Positions 8,107-20,900 of a stretch of 64,000 nucleotides of DNA are shown in pieces. Source of the stretch: Peptoniphilus phoceensis (GTDB lineage Bacteria > Bacillota > Clostridia > Tissierellales > Peptoniphilaceae); assembly GCF_001517665.2 (NCBI RefSeq), contig NZ_LN999806.1, positions 62,001 to 126,000 on the forward strand. The letters run 5' to 3'. The position numbers and the translations under genes are program-made. The notes under the pieces are model-generated. The model was not told where the DNA came from, searched no databases, and worked only from the letters and a program-made list of their open reading frames with translations. Every line of letters begins with the position of its first letter. The first letter of the stretch is position 1.

Positions 8107-8107
8107 C

Positions 8108-8380
8108 TTACTGTTTTTTATAATGACCCTTACATTGAAATATAACCACTGTATCTTCCTCAATCAAATAAACAATTCTGTTCTCTTTGTCTATGCGTCT
8201 GCTCCACAGACCTGATAAATTGTTTTTTAATGCTTCAGGCTTACTATACCCTCAAAGGAGCTTCTCTTAATATCTTTAATTATCTGATTTATTCTTCTTA
8301 AACAAACTTTACTAGTCTTTTGCCAATATAAATACTCTTGCCAAGCACTATAATCCCACTTTATATTTTTTTTCACTCAT
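8108..8380 (-). pseudogene. YoeB/Txe-type mRNA interferase toxin, broken by two frameshifts
   Basis: Joining three frames of the minus strand restores a protein of the YoeB family, ribosome-dependent mRNA endonucleases. The parts are MSEKKYKV, then DYSAWQEYLYWQKTSKVCLR followed by an INQIIKDIKR helix, then KPEALKNNLSGLWSRRIDKE followed by NRIVYLIEED and a C-terminal CKGHYKK. The first shift is near 8355 and the second near 8245, where the reading changes after FEGI. The restored length of about 91 residues fits the family, and the catalytic-region residues and the terminal His-Tyr are still present. The ATG at 8380 overlaps the antitoxin stop by 8 bases, the usual arrangement. Two separate lesions argue for decay rather than a single sequencing error. 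Confidence 0.8.
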
Positions 8381-8627
8381 CTATAATATCTCTTTCAATA
8401 AGTTCTAGTTTCCCATTTTTATAATCATTATATTTCTTTTCAAGATAATCTATGTTTTCTTTGCTATAAAAAGGATCTGCTGTTAATTCAAAGGGGATTT
8501 TATTTTCTCTTGCAATTTTTTTCAAATAAACATTTATTGCAGAAGACATAGAAATTCCAATTTCTTGACAAACTCTCTCTGCTCTTCTTTTAACATCTTC
8601 ATCTACTCTAACATTAATTTGTACCAT
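8373..8627 (-). CDS. RelB/DinJ-family antitoxin
   Basis: This is an 84-residue antitoxin. The N-terminal half (VQINVRVDEDVKRRAERVCQ then SMSSAINVYL) is a ribbon-helix-helix DNA-binding domain as in DinJ/RelB. The C-terminal half is acidic and lysine-rich (DYLEKKYNDYKNGK) and would wrap the toxin. ATG 8627 is preceded by AAGGAGATGATGTT. The frame is intact, whereas the toxin gene it overlaps is frameshifted. It may persist as a self-repressor, or as an antidote to a related toxin elsewhere in the genome; neither is shown here. Confidence 0.88.
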   Translation of the reverse strand: MVQINVRVDEDVKRRAERVCQEIGISMSSAINVYLKKIARENKIPFELTADPFYSKENIDYLEKKYNDYKNGKLELIERDIIDE

Positions 8628-8769
8628 AACATCATCTCCTTAAACTAATTTTATCATATTTATAGTATTTGTAGATACATTTGCTATAAGTATTTTAGTT
8701 GTATTATTCAATAATATATTCCTAGCTATAATCTTTTACATAAATTTTGCACAAAAATTAGTAGGTCAA

Positions 8770-8806
8770 AATAAAAAGCAAAAAGAGCCTGGTAAAACCA
8801 GACTCT
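8770..8806 (-). terminator. Terminator of the 4425-residue surface protein gene
   Basis: AGAGCCTGGT (8784-8793) pairs with ACCAGACTCT (8797-8806) over 10 positions with one mismatch. On the minus strand the stem runs into T-rich sequence (complement of 8771-8784). It is 169 bases past the stop codon. A second hairpin, GAGAGGA with TCCTCTC around 8900-8916, lies in between but has no T-run. The rest of 8628-8974 shows nothing else. Confidence 0.65.
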
Positions 8807-8974
8807 AAAAAATATTTTTCAATTTTAATTTAAAAAGCAGTTTCTCGATAGACTAAAAAAGATTAAAAGATAATTTATCTTAGGATTAATCATAAATCTA
8901 GAGAGGAGATTCCTCTCCTCCCAAGATATAATAACTAAAACTTAATCTTAATTCAGCAAATTTTTACATAAAGA

Positions 8975-11900
8975 TTATTCATCATAAGACATATTTCTTT
9001 TTCTCTTGTATAGATAAGCCGCTGCACTCATAATAACTAAACCAGTTACAGTAAAGATTATAGTGCCAAGACCACCAGTTATTGGGAATTCTCCTTTAAA
9101 GTTTTCCACTTCTATAGGATTAGTTCCAATATTTGTCAATTCTCCCATAGTAGTGAATTCATAAGAGTGGTCGACATATTCTTCGCCCTTAGTTTCAATA
9201 TGGAAAGTTCTTTCTTCGCTAATCTTATCTTCTCCTTCACCTATAACTATATTAGATTTGATATCTAATTCTGTTGTAAGACCGATTTGAGGAGACATCT
9301 TGAATACTAATGTCTTATCAGATTTTACTGGACTACCATCTGTAGTGTCGCCTTTTACTAAGTCGTACAAGTCAATGGTTTCTTTACCTTTATAACCATC
9401 ATAGTTCTTCAAGTCAACTTTATAAGATTTTACAAAGGTTTCAGTACCATTTTCTTTATCAACTGTATAGGCTTTAATAGTTACTCCTGTTTTAGCTCCA
9501 ACGTTATTTTCAAAGAATTCATTTTCAAGTGGTAATCCTGATAGACTCATTTTAGACTTATCTTTCACGTAAGTTATTTCTTCATGATTTGGATTAAATC
9601 TCATATCAATAGAAGTCAGATATTCGTTATGCCATCCATTAGCGTATGTTCCACTTTTTGTTTTGTTTACATCCATTTCAGTCTTATATTCTTCTCTTTG
9701 AAGCTTATCATCTAAGATTGCAAATTGTTTTACAATACCTCTTGGATTGATATATCCTTCTGGTGCCTTAATTTCTTTAAGTGCATAGAATCCAGGTTCA
9801 TTTACTTTGAACTTAACAATACCATCTGTTCCACTTATAAGTTTATCTAATTTTGTATAACCAGTAGGTGGCGTGTCATCAGATTTAAGAGCGTATATTG
9901 TGCCACTTACATCCTTGTACAAAATTATATCCTTATTAGAATATTCTCCTGTCTTTTCATTCTTATACAATACTTCAAATTCTGCACCTGCAAGAACCTT
10001 ATTATCAGTTCCATCAACTTTCTTGAACACTACTTCATGTTCTTTGTTGTTTACTAAAGTAATTGGAACTACACCAGGTTCTTCAACATATTTTACTTGT
10101 TCTTGTCCCTTTTCATCTTTATAGGATTCTTTTCTGAAGACTTTTCCACTTTCATCTACTTTGAATTCTGCTAGTGGACCATCTGGTGCTACATATCCCT
10201 CTGGTGCTGTGGTTTCTTTTAATTGGTATTCACCCTTTGGTAACTTAGAATATTCAATTAATCCATCTTCACCAGTTTCAATTGGTTGACCATAAGCATT
10301 CCAATTTCCTTCATCATCCTTTTTATAAAGTTGGAATGTTGCACCTTGTAAAGCTTCACTATTACTATTAATCTTCTTAAAGACTATCTTATTAGATGGG
10401 TTAATAGCTTTTATAGTTAACTTAGCTTCAGCTGATGACTCATTTACAAATTGATGAACTGCATCAAATCTATCAGCATATAATGAATATCCATTTCCAT
10501 AATAGTGAATAAGATGAGAGTATCCTACATACTTGCTCTTATCCTCATCAGCTACTTTACCAGTTATCTTTACGACATAGGATCCATTCCAAGCCACTCC
10601 ATTATAGTAAGGAGTACTTAATAACTCTCCTGCTTGTAGGTAGTTCTTAGAATTAATAACTCTACCATAATCTAAATTATCACTATTTTCATCTACACCA
10701 AAGGATTCTGGCATAGCACCTTCTAGATTATTTAGAACCTTGTATTCTGTAACAAGAACATTTTCTAGATTTTGATCTGATAAGAAATTAAAATCGAAAG
10801 CTCCTGTTGGGGTTCTATCTCTATTTATATAGAAATAATGAACAAATTCTCCAGTTTGTGGATTGTACTTAACTATCTTTGATGTGTAGTTAATAAAGTT
10901 CACTCTGTCATCTTTTCTTTCAGTTCTTAAATCATAAACAACATTTACCTTGCTAGATTTATCACTAAATCCAACATCTACAAAATTTTGTGACTGTCTT
11001 ATCACATCTAGATTTATAAAAGCAGCTATCTTATTAGAAATGTTCTTTAATTCATAGGTATCTGCATATTTTGTGAAAGTGTAAGTTATAGTTCCAGCTT
11101 CTCTATTGTAGTTTGCCTTTGCTATAGTACCTACTCCATCTGCAAATATATCTAGATTGTCAATAGAATTTTCAAAAATTCCATGAAGATCTGTTGATTT
11201 TTTAAGTTTTAATGTGAAGTAATCTCCTGGATTTATCTTCATTCCTTCAGGAACTTCATAGGAATTGTCAAATACTAGCGATTCTCCAAGATGTGGATGA
11301 ATTTCTCCTTCTACTGTTGGAGCACCATTTTCATTTATAGGACTCAATACACTCATTTTTGATTCTGTGAGCTTAATTTGTCCTGATAAATCTCTTCCTG
11401 TTGGAGCAATATCTTCTGAATATGGGTCTAAGTCCTTACCACCAACAGTAAAGTGCCATACTTGACCACCATTAATGTGTCCATCAGGAGATTCAACTTC
11501 TTCTAATTGGTAGTTACCTATCTTTAATCCATCAAATGTTAAAGTACCATCTTCTCCTACAGTTTTTACTACAGGGTCTGAACCATCAGTTAAGTTTGTA
11601 AGTTTAAACTTAGCCCCTGCTATTAGTTCGCCTTTTTCATTTGCTGTACCCTTTAAGGCATTTCCATCTTCATCAACTTTATTTATCGTTACACTACCCT
11701 TACCTGGTTTTTCGTTTACGATTTTACCCATGTTCTTGGCAGTGGCAGATGTTACATAGTCTACCAACAAACCATTTTCTTCAGTAGATGATTTTTCTGG
11801 AACATATTGGTAAACACCATTTGCCTTATTATATTCTAGAGAAATATATCCATTAGAAGTTGGTGTTATTTGGATTTCACTTATCTTATAAGTGTCCTTA

Positions 11901-14900
11901 ATAACTTTTCCTTCTTTATTCTTTATTTCTCCTGGGAACTTGATGCTTAAATCCTTTAAAGGAACTTCTATTGTCTTGTCTTGTGGATTTATTATCTTAG
12001 TTGATTCAAGATCCACATTCTTAGCATCTTTGAACTTGATAACTTTATTAGTTACTGGATCGTGAACTTCTAAGTCCCCAAATTTATAAGGAGTAGTATT
12101 ATCTGGGAAATAGAATTCTACTGTATTTACATCAATAGTTTCCCCAATTCTTGGATCTACTATTTTTTGTGATACCAAACTTACTGTTTCAACTGAGAAG
12201 TGTAGAAGTGGTCCATCAATTGGCTTGTAATCTTTTGGTGCTTGAACTTCTATTAGTCTATAACGACCTGGTTCAAGTCCTCTGAAACCAAAGTAACCGT
12301 TGAAGGCTGATGATACATAAGAACCTTCTACTTCTTCGTAGATACCTTCTCTTACTCTCTTTTCAAGTTTAAATACTGCTCCTTCAAGTCTTCTCTTAGT
12401 AATTTCTTCTATAGAATCAGTGTCAGAATCTTTACCATGCTTAGAGAAAGTGATGTTGTATCTTTCAGCATCATTTACAACGCTTAGTCCTTCTTGAGGA
12501 ACTGTGTTTTCTTTTTGTGATGAGTATAAAGAGTTAATATCCATGCTTGTTTTTATAGTACTAGATGGTGCTGTATAACCTTCTACTCCTGGTATAACAG
12601 GTGGGTCAATAAATCCTGCTATATGCTTTTCAGTATACATTCTGCCTCCATAAGAGTAATTATATGATGCTTGTTTACTTAGAGCATTTATATATTTTTG
12701 ACCAGCTGGCTTTTTATTTGGCCATGCATCAGCAATCTCTTTCGCTTGATCTTTTTTATATCCAACCGCAACTAATTTATCATGATATCTTTGCCTTACA
12801 GCTTCCATACCACCTTGGTATGAAGCACCTTCAAATGTGTTATAAACAAGTTTTCGTTGGTTTTTATCAAATTGTGCTTGATAAAAACTTCTTGCACCAT
12901 CAAAGAACTCAATATCAATATCAATCTTACCTAAATCTTCATCTGGAATATCAGCTGCTGTTAATTTGTAAGGATCTTTTAGGACTGGTTCAGCACTTGG
13001 AGTTCTACCATCTTTTTGAGTAAAGTTGTAGTTAGAATCTATAGCTACTTCATTAGTAACATTTCTATCAATAATAGAAGTATCATAGAAGCCTTCAATG
13101 TCTATGAAGTAAACTCCTGGTTCAAGATTTAGTTGGTCTTCGTCAAATTCCCAGTCAAATGGTCTCCATCTTGCAGTATTTACTACTGTCACATTTGGAG
13201 TAGAAACATCATAGTCATTTAAGATTTTAATCATTTGAGCTTGGTCTGGATCGCCATTTATTCCACTTATCTTATAAGTTGATCTATAAGCTGTCTTTAC
13301 ACCTTCTTTGATAGTTACTGGTGGCTTTCCAGCTCTGTCAATTTCTTCTCTCTTGTGTTTTGGATTTATTTGAACGTTGACAGTTCCTTTTTTTCCTCTT
13401 GTATCAATGTAAACCCTTTGTATGAATGTTCTTGATTCTGTGTCAATATGAGTGATTTTTGTTGCGTATTTTACACCATTTGCATTTTTTATTTCAAGGT
13501 TTTCATTTTTTTCTACGAAACTTTGAGGTGTTTCTTCTGGTCCCTTGTATTTAGCTACAAGTTGACCATTTTCTTCTACAACTTGTACTTTCCAAGGAGC
13601 GTTAGGCTTTCTGTAACCTAGTGGGGCTGCTGTTTCTTCAATCACATAATATCCCACTGGTAAGTTAATAATGTTGCCATCTTTATCCTTGAACTCTACA
13701 AGTCCTTCTGCATTTGAAGTTCCTGTTTTTACTCCAAAATCTTGGTCCATATTTTCAAAGCTTTCATCAGTCTTTCTGATTGTAAATATAGCACCTTCAA
13801 GCTTTCTGTCATTTCTATCTTTCTTGTAAATCTTTAGATCAAGACCAACTTGCTTGTTTGTGATTTGTGCAGCTTCCCCTGGTTTAATTTCAGTTTCGCC
13901 TTCGCTAGGACCTACTTGTTTTTGCTTAAATGTTGCAGAAACAGTTACATCTCCTGCTGGCATTGTAAACTTGTATTGGTTATTTGCAACACTTGCTGTT
14001 ACATTTTCATTTCCAACAGTCAAAGTTTCTAGTTCATAATTTTGTTCTGGATTAACTGTAAGCGTAACTTCTGTTCCTGCTGTTGCTGAAGTTGTACTTG
14101 CTGTAATTGTTCCACCTTCTTGTGGATTTTGAACTATTACATTATAAGTTGTTGGAGCTTTTACTTTCCAAAGAGCTGTTACTCTTGTATCAGCATTAAC
14201 TGATATAGAATCTCCAGGATTTTTTCTTTCTCCATTCACTGACCAAGCATCAAATTCTTTTCCATTTGGTGCGGTAAATCCATTAGCTGGCAATTGATAG
14301 TTTGAACCAACATTTACTTTTTGTTCTGCCATTGTGCCAGAACCTTCCCCAGGACTAAATGAAACAGTCACTTGTTCTGGAGCTTTATTTCTCCATTGAG
14401 CTTGAATTATTAAGTCACTAGTTACAGTTATTATATCTCCAGGATTTTTCTTTTGTCCATTTACTAGCCATCCATCGAATTCTTTTCCTTCTGGAGCTAT
14501 AAATGATGATCCTGGTAATTCGTATTCAGTATTTTCTTCAACTGTTACTGGATCCATGTGCCATTGTCCACCATTTCCATCAAATGTTATTGTGTAGTCA
14601 ACAGTTGTTTTTACTACTGGAACACTAGCTTCATTTGGATAGGATTTTTCTAACCAGCATTTGTTACCATATTGTCCTGCCATGTTAAAGTTATAATTTG
14701 AACCCAAACCAATTGGTTGGTCTTCATTATAATTTGTTTCAACTTCTATTAATATATTACCTGGATATCTTGTTGTGATACTTGTAGTTTTAATTTTATT
14801 TACACGTTCAGTTACAGATGTAAATTTTACATTTTTGCTAATATCTGTTTTTCCTGGTATTGAATCTATATCAGAACTTTCATTTATATTAGCTAGACTT

Positions 14901-17900
14901 GTGTTTGCAGGGACTTGAAAAACTCTTGTCGTAACTTCACTTGGACTTATATTGTAAGCATCGTAAGCTCTGTGGAATTTTATCTCACGATTACGTTTAG
15001 CAGTTCCACCTGGTTTATAAATAAATACTTGTTTATATCTATTATTAGCCTTATCGATTTCGATTATTTTTGTATCGATTAATTGTCCGTAATCTGAATC
15101 GGAAGCATCTTCTCTCTTTTCTGGTTGAGTTGGACTTGCATTGTCAACTATTTCCCATCCATCCCCAGCTCTTTGTGCTTCTGGGATTTCTTCTGGAGAA
15201 ACTTCTAATCCATCTCCATTAGCTACTGTAGCTTCTGCATTTTCTCCTACAATATTAGGGTCATAGGATGCCATGGCAACTTCTCTAATAGTAATTCCAT
15301 TAGGGAATAGTCTTTCAAAGTTATTTTCTCCATATATTGCATCTATTTTGTTTATCACAGAATTTTCTCTTTTATCTGCTTCATTTAAGAATAATGGAGA
15401 ATTTCCAACAGATTCATTTGTGAAATTGTATGTTGATGCTTTTATTGTTTGCATCTTCATAGCTAAAGCTGGATCTACATTGGCATTTTCAGCATTTAAG
15501 TTTTGAACTACTGAAAACTGTGCATTTGCGTCTTTTCCTTCTGGAGTAGTTTTATTATCCTTAATATAAACTTTTCCATCATTAGCCACTCTTATTGTCC
15601 AAGTAGTATTAGCCTTTTCATAACCTGGTGCTGGTTCAGTTTCTTCTAATTTGTAGTTTCCTGGTTTTAAACCATTAAATGAAATCATTCCTTTAGAATC
15701 TGTTGTCATATATCTTTCGTTTTTGCTTGGATCTGGACCAGTCAATTTGAAAACAGCACCTGGAATAAGTGTTGTATTATCTTCTTTAACTTTTTTGATT
15801 TTAAAGCCGTAAGTTTTAATATCATTAGTTACATCAAGAGAATCTTCTCCTATATAAGAACCCAGAATAGTACCTGTTGTTCCTGTTGTAGGTCCTGTGG
15901 TCTTGATGTCGGACACTCTTTCATAGTGGTCACCTTTCCAGTAAATTATAGTATCATTTTCAGACCAGTCCATGCCAGTTCCCACTCCACCATTGGCGTC
16001 TTTATAAGGAACTTTGATGTCAATTACTATTGGCTTATCTGTAGCTGGAATACCTAATTTTAATCTGTCAGGTTCCCCATACCTACCCTCTTCTGTTTGA
16101 GCCGTCTTTACAACGTCAGCTGTAATATCATCTGTATTATAAGATGCAAGTCTTATATCAGAAATAAGTCCTGTTACTGACCTATCTAGTTTAAATACCT
16201 TGATGTCATTATCCTTGTCAAACTTATTCATATCAAACCAATCCATATTAGGATCTTGTGGAACTTGTCTATGGATAGATACACTTGATTGATTTGGAAT
16301 ATTTCTTGATTCTGGATTTATTACATATCTTTGGATGACGTATTTTTCATCCTTGTTTATTGCAACAATTCTTGTACCCAAATATCTTGCATCTTGATTG
16401 TTGCCTGTCCAACCAGTCCATCTATTGTCATAGTTAGACCAGTTTGAAGTGTTTCTGTTCTTAACATCAACCCATTCAACTCCATCTTTTGCTAGTATAG
16501 ATTGAACTTCTTGTCCACCTTCTGCGTTAGTAGAATAGTTATAAATTTTTACTTTACCTTTTTCTACTCTTAGAACCCATTTTTTATTAAGTGGATTGTA
16601 ACCTGCCGGTGGAGCAATTTCTTCAAGGACATAGTTTTTGTTTTCTTTAGGAGTTCCGTTAAACTCTACAATACCCTTTTGATCTGATGTTGCTTCTATT
16701 GGGAAATTTGGATCAGTATTATCTGGATCAGATATCCTAAATTTTGCTCCGGCAAGTGGCTGTCCATTTCCATCTTTTTTATAAACTCTAAACTTTTGTC
16801 CAGCTGGTTTATTTGAAACTTGTATATTAATTTCATTACCAGTATATAGCTGACCTGCCCCAGTAATAGATGTTTCTCTAATTCTAACGTTACCGTCATT
16901 TAAAACTGTAACTTGCCATTTTTTATTAGTAAGTTGATAGCCTTCTGGTGCTCTAGATTCTTCTAAAGAATATCTTCCAGGTGCAATACCTTCAAAGCTA
17001 ACTAGGCCATTTTCGTCAGATGTCCTGTAAATTGTCTTTCCATTTTCATCTGTCAATGCAAAAGTTGCCTCAGGAAGTTTTTTACTTCTATCTACTTCAT
17101 CATACTTAGTAAGTTTAAAAGAACCTGGAGTATATTTGTTATTTATTAAACCAACAATTTCTCTATAATATTTTGGTATTTCTCCACCTGCTTGGTCACC
17201 TATGGCAGTGTTGACATTGGCCTTAGATGCGAAAGCTGATTCAAGATTACCATCAGTCATATAGAAGGCTCTCCACTTTTTGTTGAATTGATCTATATCA
17301 GTAATCTTAAAAGTTTGCTCAATTACGTAACCTCCACCGTTTTTGACTGCTGGTGTAGATATCTTTAGAGGAGCACTATCATTAATTCCTCCAGTTGTTT
17401 TTATTTTATTTGGATCATAAAGTACCCTTACGCCGTTTTCCCTTCTATCTAACCTATCATTTGGATTTATTTTTTGATGAGCAAGTAAATTATAGGTGTT
17501 AGGATCTTGTTCTGGTCTTATACCTACTGATAATGGCATAGTATCATTTAATTTTATACCATTTTGTGTTCTTGTGTTGTATTCAGTTGCATACACCTTT
17601 ACATCATCTAATTGGTATAAAGGTTCATATCCTTTTCCTAACCATCTAGCTATTCGTCTATCTCCTTGGAAATCTGTTGTTATCCAATTGTACTCTACTG
17701 TCTTTGAACCATAAGAAAATCCCATTGGGTTTAAATATGACATAGCTGTTACATACCAGTTTCCGTCTTCTTTTTGGTAAACATCTCTGAAATAGTAGAA
17801 TTGGTTAGAGTTACTTGTTCCAGAATCATATTGTTCATAGTCTGCATTTATATCTCTATTTAATACAGGATTTCCTCCAACATTTGCTACACCAGGAGCT

Positions 17901-20900
17901 ACTTTGATTGTAAAGTTATAGGTACCTGTATTTTTAGCAAAGTATTTATCTGGGATTATACCTCTTAGGTTAATAGAAGCAGTAGCTGGTCCACCCTTTG
18001 ACTTATTATTAAATACATAAGTCAATAGGTTAGTATCATAATCGAAGTATGGATCTGCAACTTCTACTCCATCTATAACAATTTTAGGGAAATCAGAAAA
18101 ATATTGAGTAAAGTCAAGATTTCTATCAAATTGAATTTCAAATCTTGAGCCTGGAGCTGAATTAGATAAAGTAATGTCAGCGTGATATTTTAATGATTCA
18201 TATCTGTAGGCTTCCCATACGCCTGTTTTTTCACCGATATCTCCTGGTTCGTTTTCTAGATATTCAAGTCTTTGGTTAACACTTGTTACTGTAGCCTTGT
18301 TTGAATCTCCAGTTTCTTCACCTTTTTCTATATAGTAGTCACGACCTGCTTCTGGTGTACCAATGCCATCTTCAAACCTTGCCTTGTATGTTACTTGACC
18401 CTCATCGTCAACTACAACTTCAAAATATACGCCATTCTTTTGATAGCCTTCTGGAGCTTGTACTTCTTCTAGTCTATATCTTCCTACTGGGAATTGTCCA
18501 AAGTTAGCTGTACCATTGTCATCAGTAAATTTATTGGCAATTACATTTCCTTCGCTATCTTTAAGAACAAATTCTGCTCCTTGTAGTCTATTTCTATTTC
18601 CATTTTCATCAAATGTATCGCCAAATTTTGTTGCAGCTATTGGGCTTTTTGTGAATTCTTCATTTGTAACTATTAATTGAGTTTGTGTATCTTCGCCTTC
18701 TCCACTAGCCTTACTTATTGTGACTTTTTGAGTAAGATTTGTTTGTCCAGCTGTATTTTCATTTGTCAACCAGTCATAATCTAAGTTAATAGATTGTTTA
18801 TCTCCAATATTAGCTTTTACTTTTACTATGAAACCCCAATCATTTGCAAATCTTTCTTGTGGGAAATAAATCTCATAGCCAGTTTTTCCTGTATAGGCAT
18901 CAGTTTTATTAGGAGTTCCTATAATCTTGTGATTGTTCGCAGCATTTATTACATTATTTCCAAGCAATGGAATATATCCTTGAGCATTTTGTTCTTCCAT
19001 GCTGTATCTAACATTATTTCTATAGCCTGGAGATACGTCGTAAGCACTTACTTCTGTGATGTTTACATCTGGAATAGAAATATTTAGTCTTGTATCTCTA
19101 TTTGTACCATCTTTACCATTATTGCTTTCTGGTTTTAGGTAAAGGTAAAATTCCAATTCGCCATTATCATTAATCTTTCCATAATGCATAGCATTCATAT
19201 AGTCTGGCCAGTTAGGGAAACTATCGTGTTGAACTAGTTTAGTCGCACTAGTGCTTCCACCTGCTTGGATATTTCCTCCATCTACACTAATATTCCCATC
19301 TTCTGATATAGTTATTGTTTTTCTTCCTTGATCAAGCTTATATCCATTTGGAGCTTTTTCTTCTATTAGAGTGTAAGTTCCAGGAAGTACATTATTAAAT
19401 GTCGCCTTACCTTGGTCATCAGTAACTACTGATGGTTGGTTGTCCCCTAATATCTTAAATCTTGCTCCTGCTAGTTTCTTATTTGGGTCTTTGCTATCCA
19501 CTTTTACTACTGTAAATGTTACTGGTTTTAAATTTGTTTGCTCTATTGCAGAATCGTGAATATATTGACTCTTTGTGTCAATTTGATAGTAGTTGACATT
19601 TTCGTTGTACTTATAAGTTTTGCCATCTACTTCTACTGTATCTTTATCAAATTTTTGTTCAATTTTATTTTCTCTTTTAGAAGGCGCGTGAGTTTCTTCA
19701 TTTATATCCCAATATCTTGCATTAGGAATTGTGACAAATCTTGTAGTTTCTCCAGCAGCTCCTTCTTCTACATGGACTTTACCAAGTTCATTGCCCTCAT
19801 TATCTTTGGCAATAAAGTCTTGTCCTGGCATAGTCATGCCTTCTACTGGCAAATTCCAAACTTGGTCAATATATAGGTCTCTGAATTTAGAAATCTTTAC
19901 ACCTGAGATATTGTAGTTACTTGGTTTATCTGCGTTTGTAAGTTGTGTGTCAAATTCGTAAACTGCAATATTTCCAACTTCTTGTGTGCCTGATGGATCA
20001 CTTTCCTTTGCTGGAATGGAGTTGATATTTTTTTCAGCTTCTTTTACTATCATTTGACCATAAGTTGGGCTATCTATATTAGTATCAATACCATAGACAA
20101 CTCTTGCACCAGATTCTATAGTTTGATCTCCATCAAGTTTTCTGTCTGCAAGTGGCATACCATTATTAGCTTCATCTCCAGATGAGATGGCATCTGTTAT
20201 AGTCCACTGTGCTTTGTCATTAGCCAAAAATTGACCTTGGATAGTAGTTCTATTATTTATTCCTACACGAGTAGGTGTAGCTTCACTTATTTTTTCTTGT
20301 GCATAACCTTGATCTAAGATAAATCTAATAGCCCCACCTTTTTGTTTTCCTTGGAGAACCACTGATATGTCTAATAAATAATTTCCTTGTGTATTAGTTA
20401 CTGGAGTGTAGAAAGTATAGGAAAGATCTCTTGTGCTTTCTTGTAAATTATGGTGCTTAGAGTCAACAATTCCTAAAGCACCTTCAAGTTGGTCTGTTAG
20501 ACTTACATCACGGCCATTGACTTTTACATTTTCAATTTCTCCAAGACCAGATCCCTTTACAGTTGTAAAGTTTGCCATAAAACCTAAAGCACTTAAATCT
20601 GTATCAGAACGAACCTTCATGGACCAATTTATTCCTACCATTTCTTTGTTTTCAATGACAGGTTCTCCAACTAAATCAACTGGAACTCTATATTGTCCAC
20701 CATCTGGATCTATAATTTGAATAACATCATCTCTACCTGGTTCTGTAATTGTGTTTACTGTGTTTCCGTTTTTATCAACAACTACTGGTAAAAGTGACTT
20801 TGGATTAGTTACTCCAAGTCCAGAAACACTATTTATAACAGTAAAACTTTCATCTGCCTTAATTTTTCCAGTATTGAAATCCACATCAATATTAAGAGGG

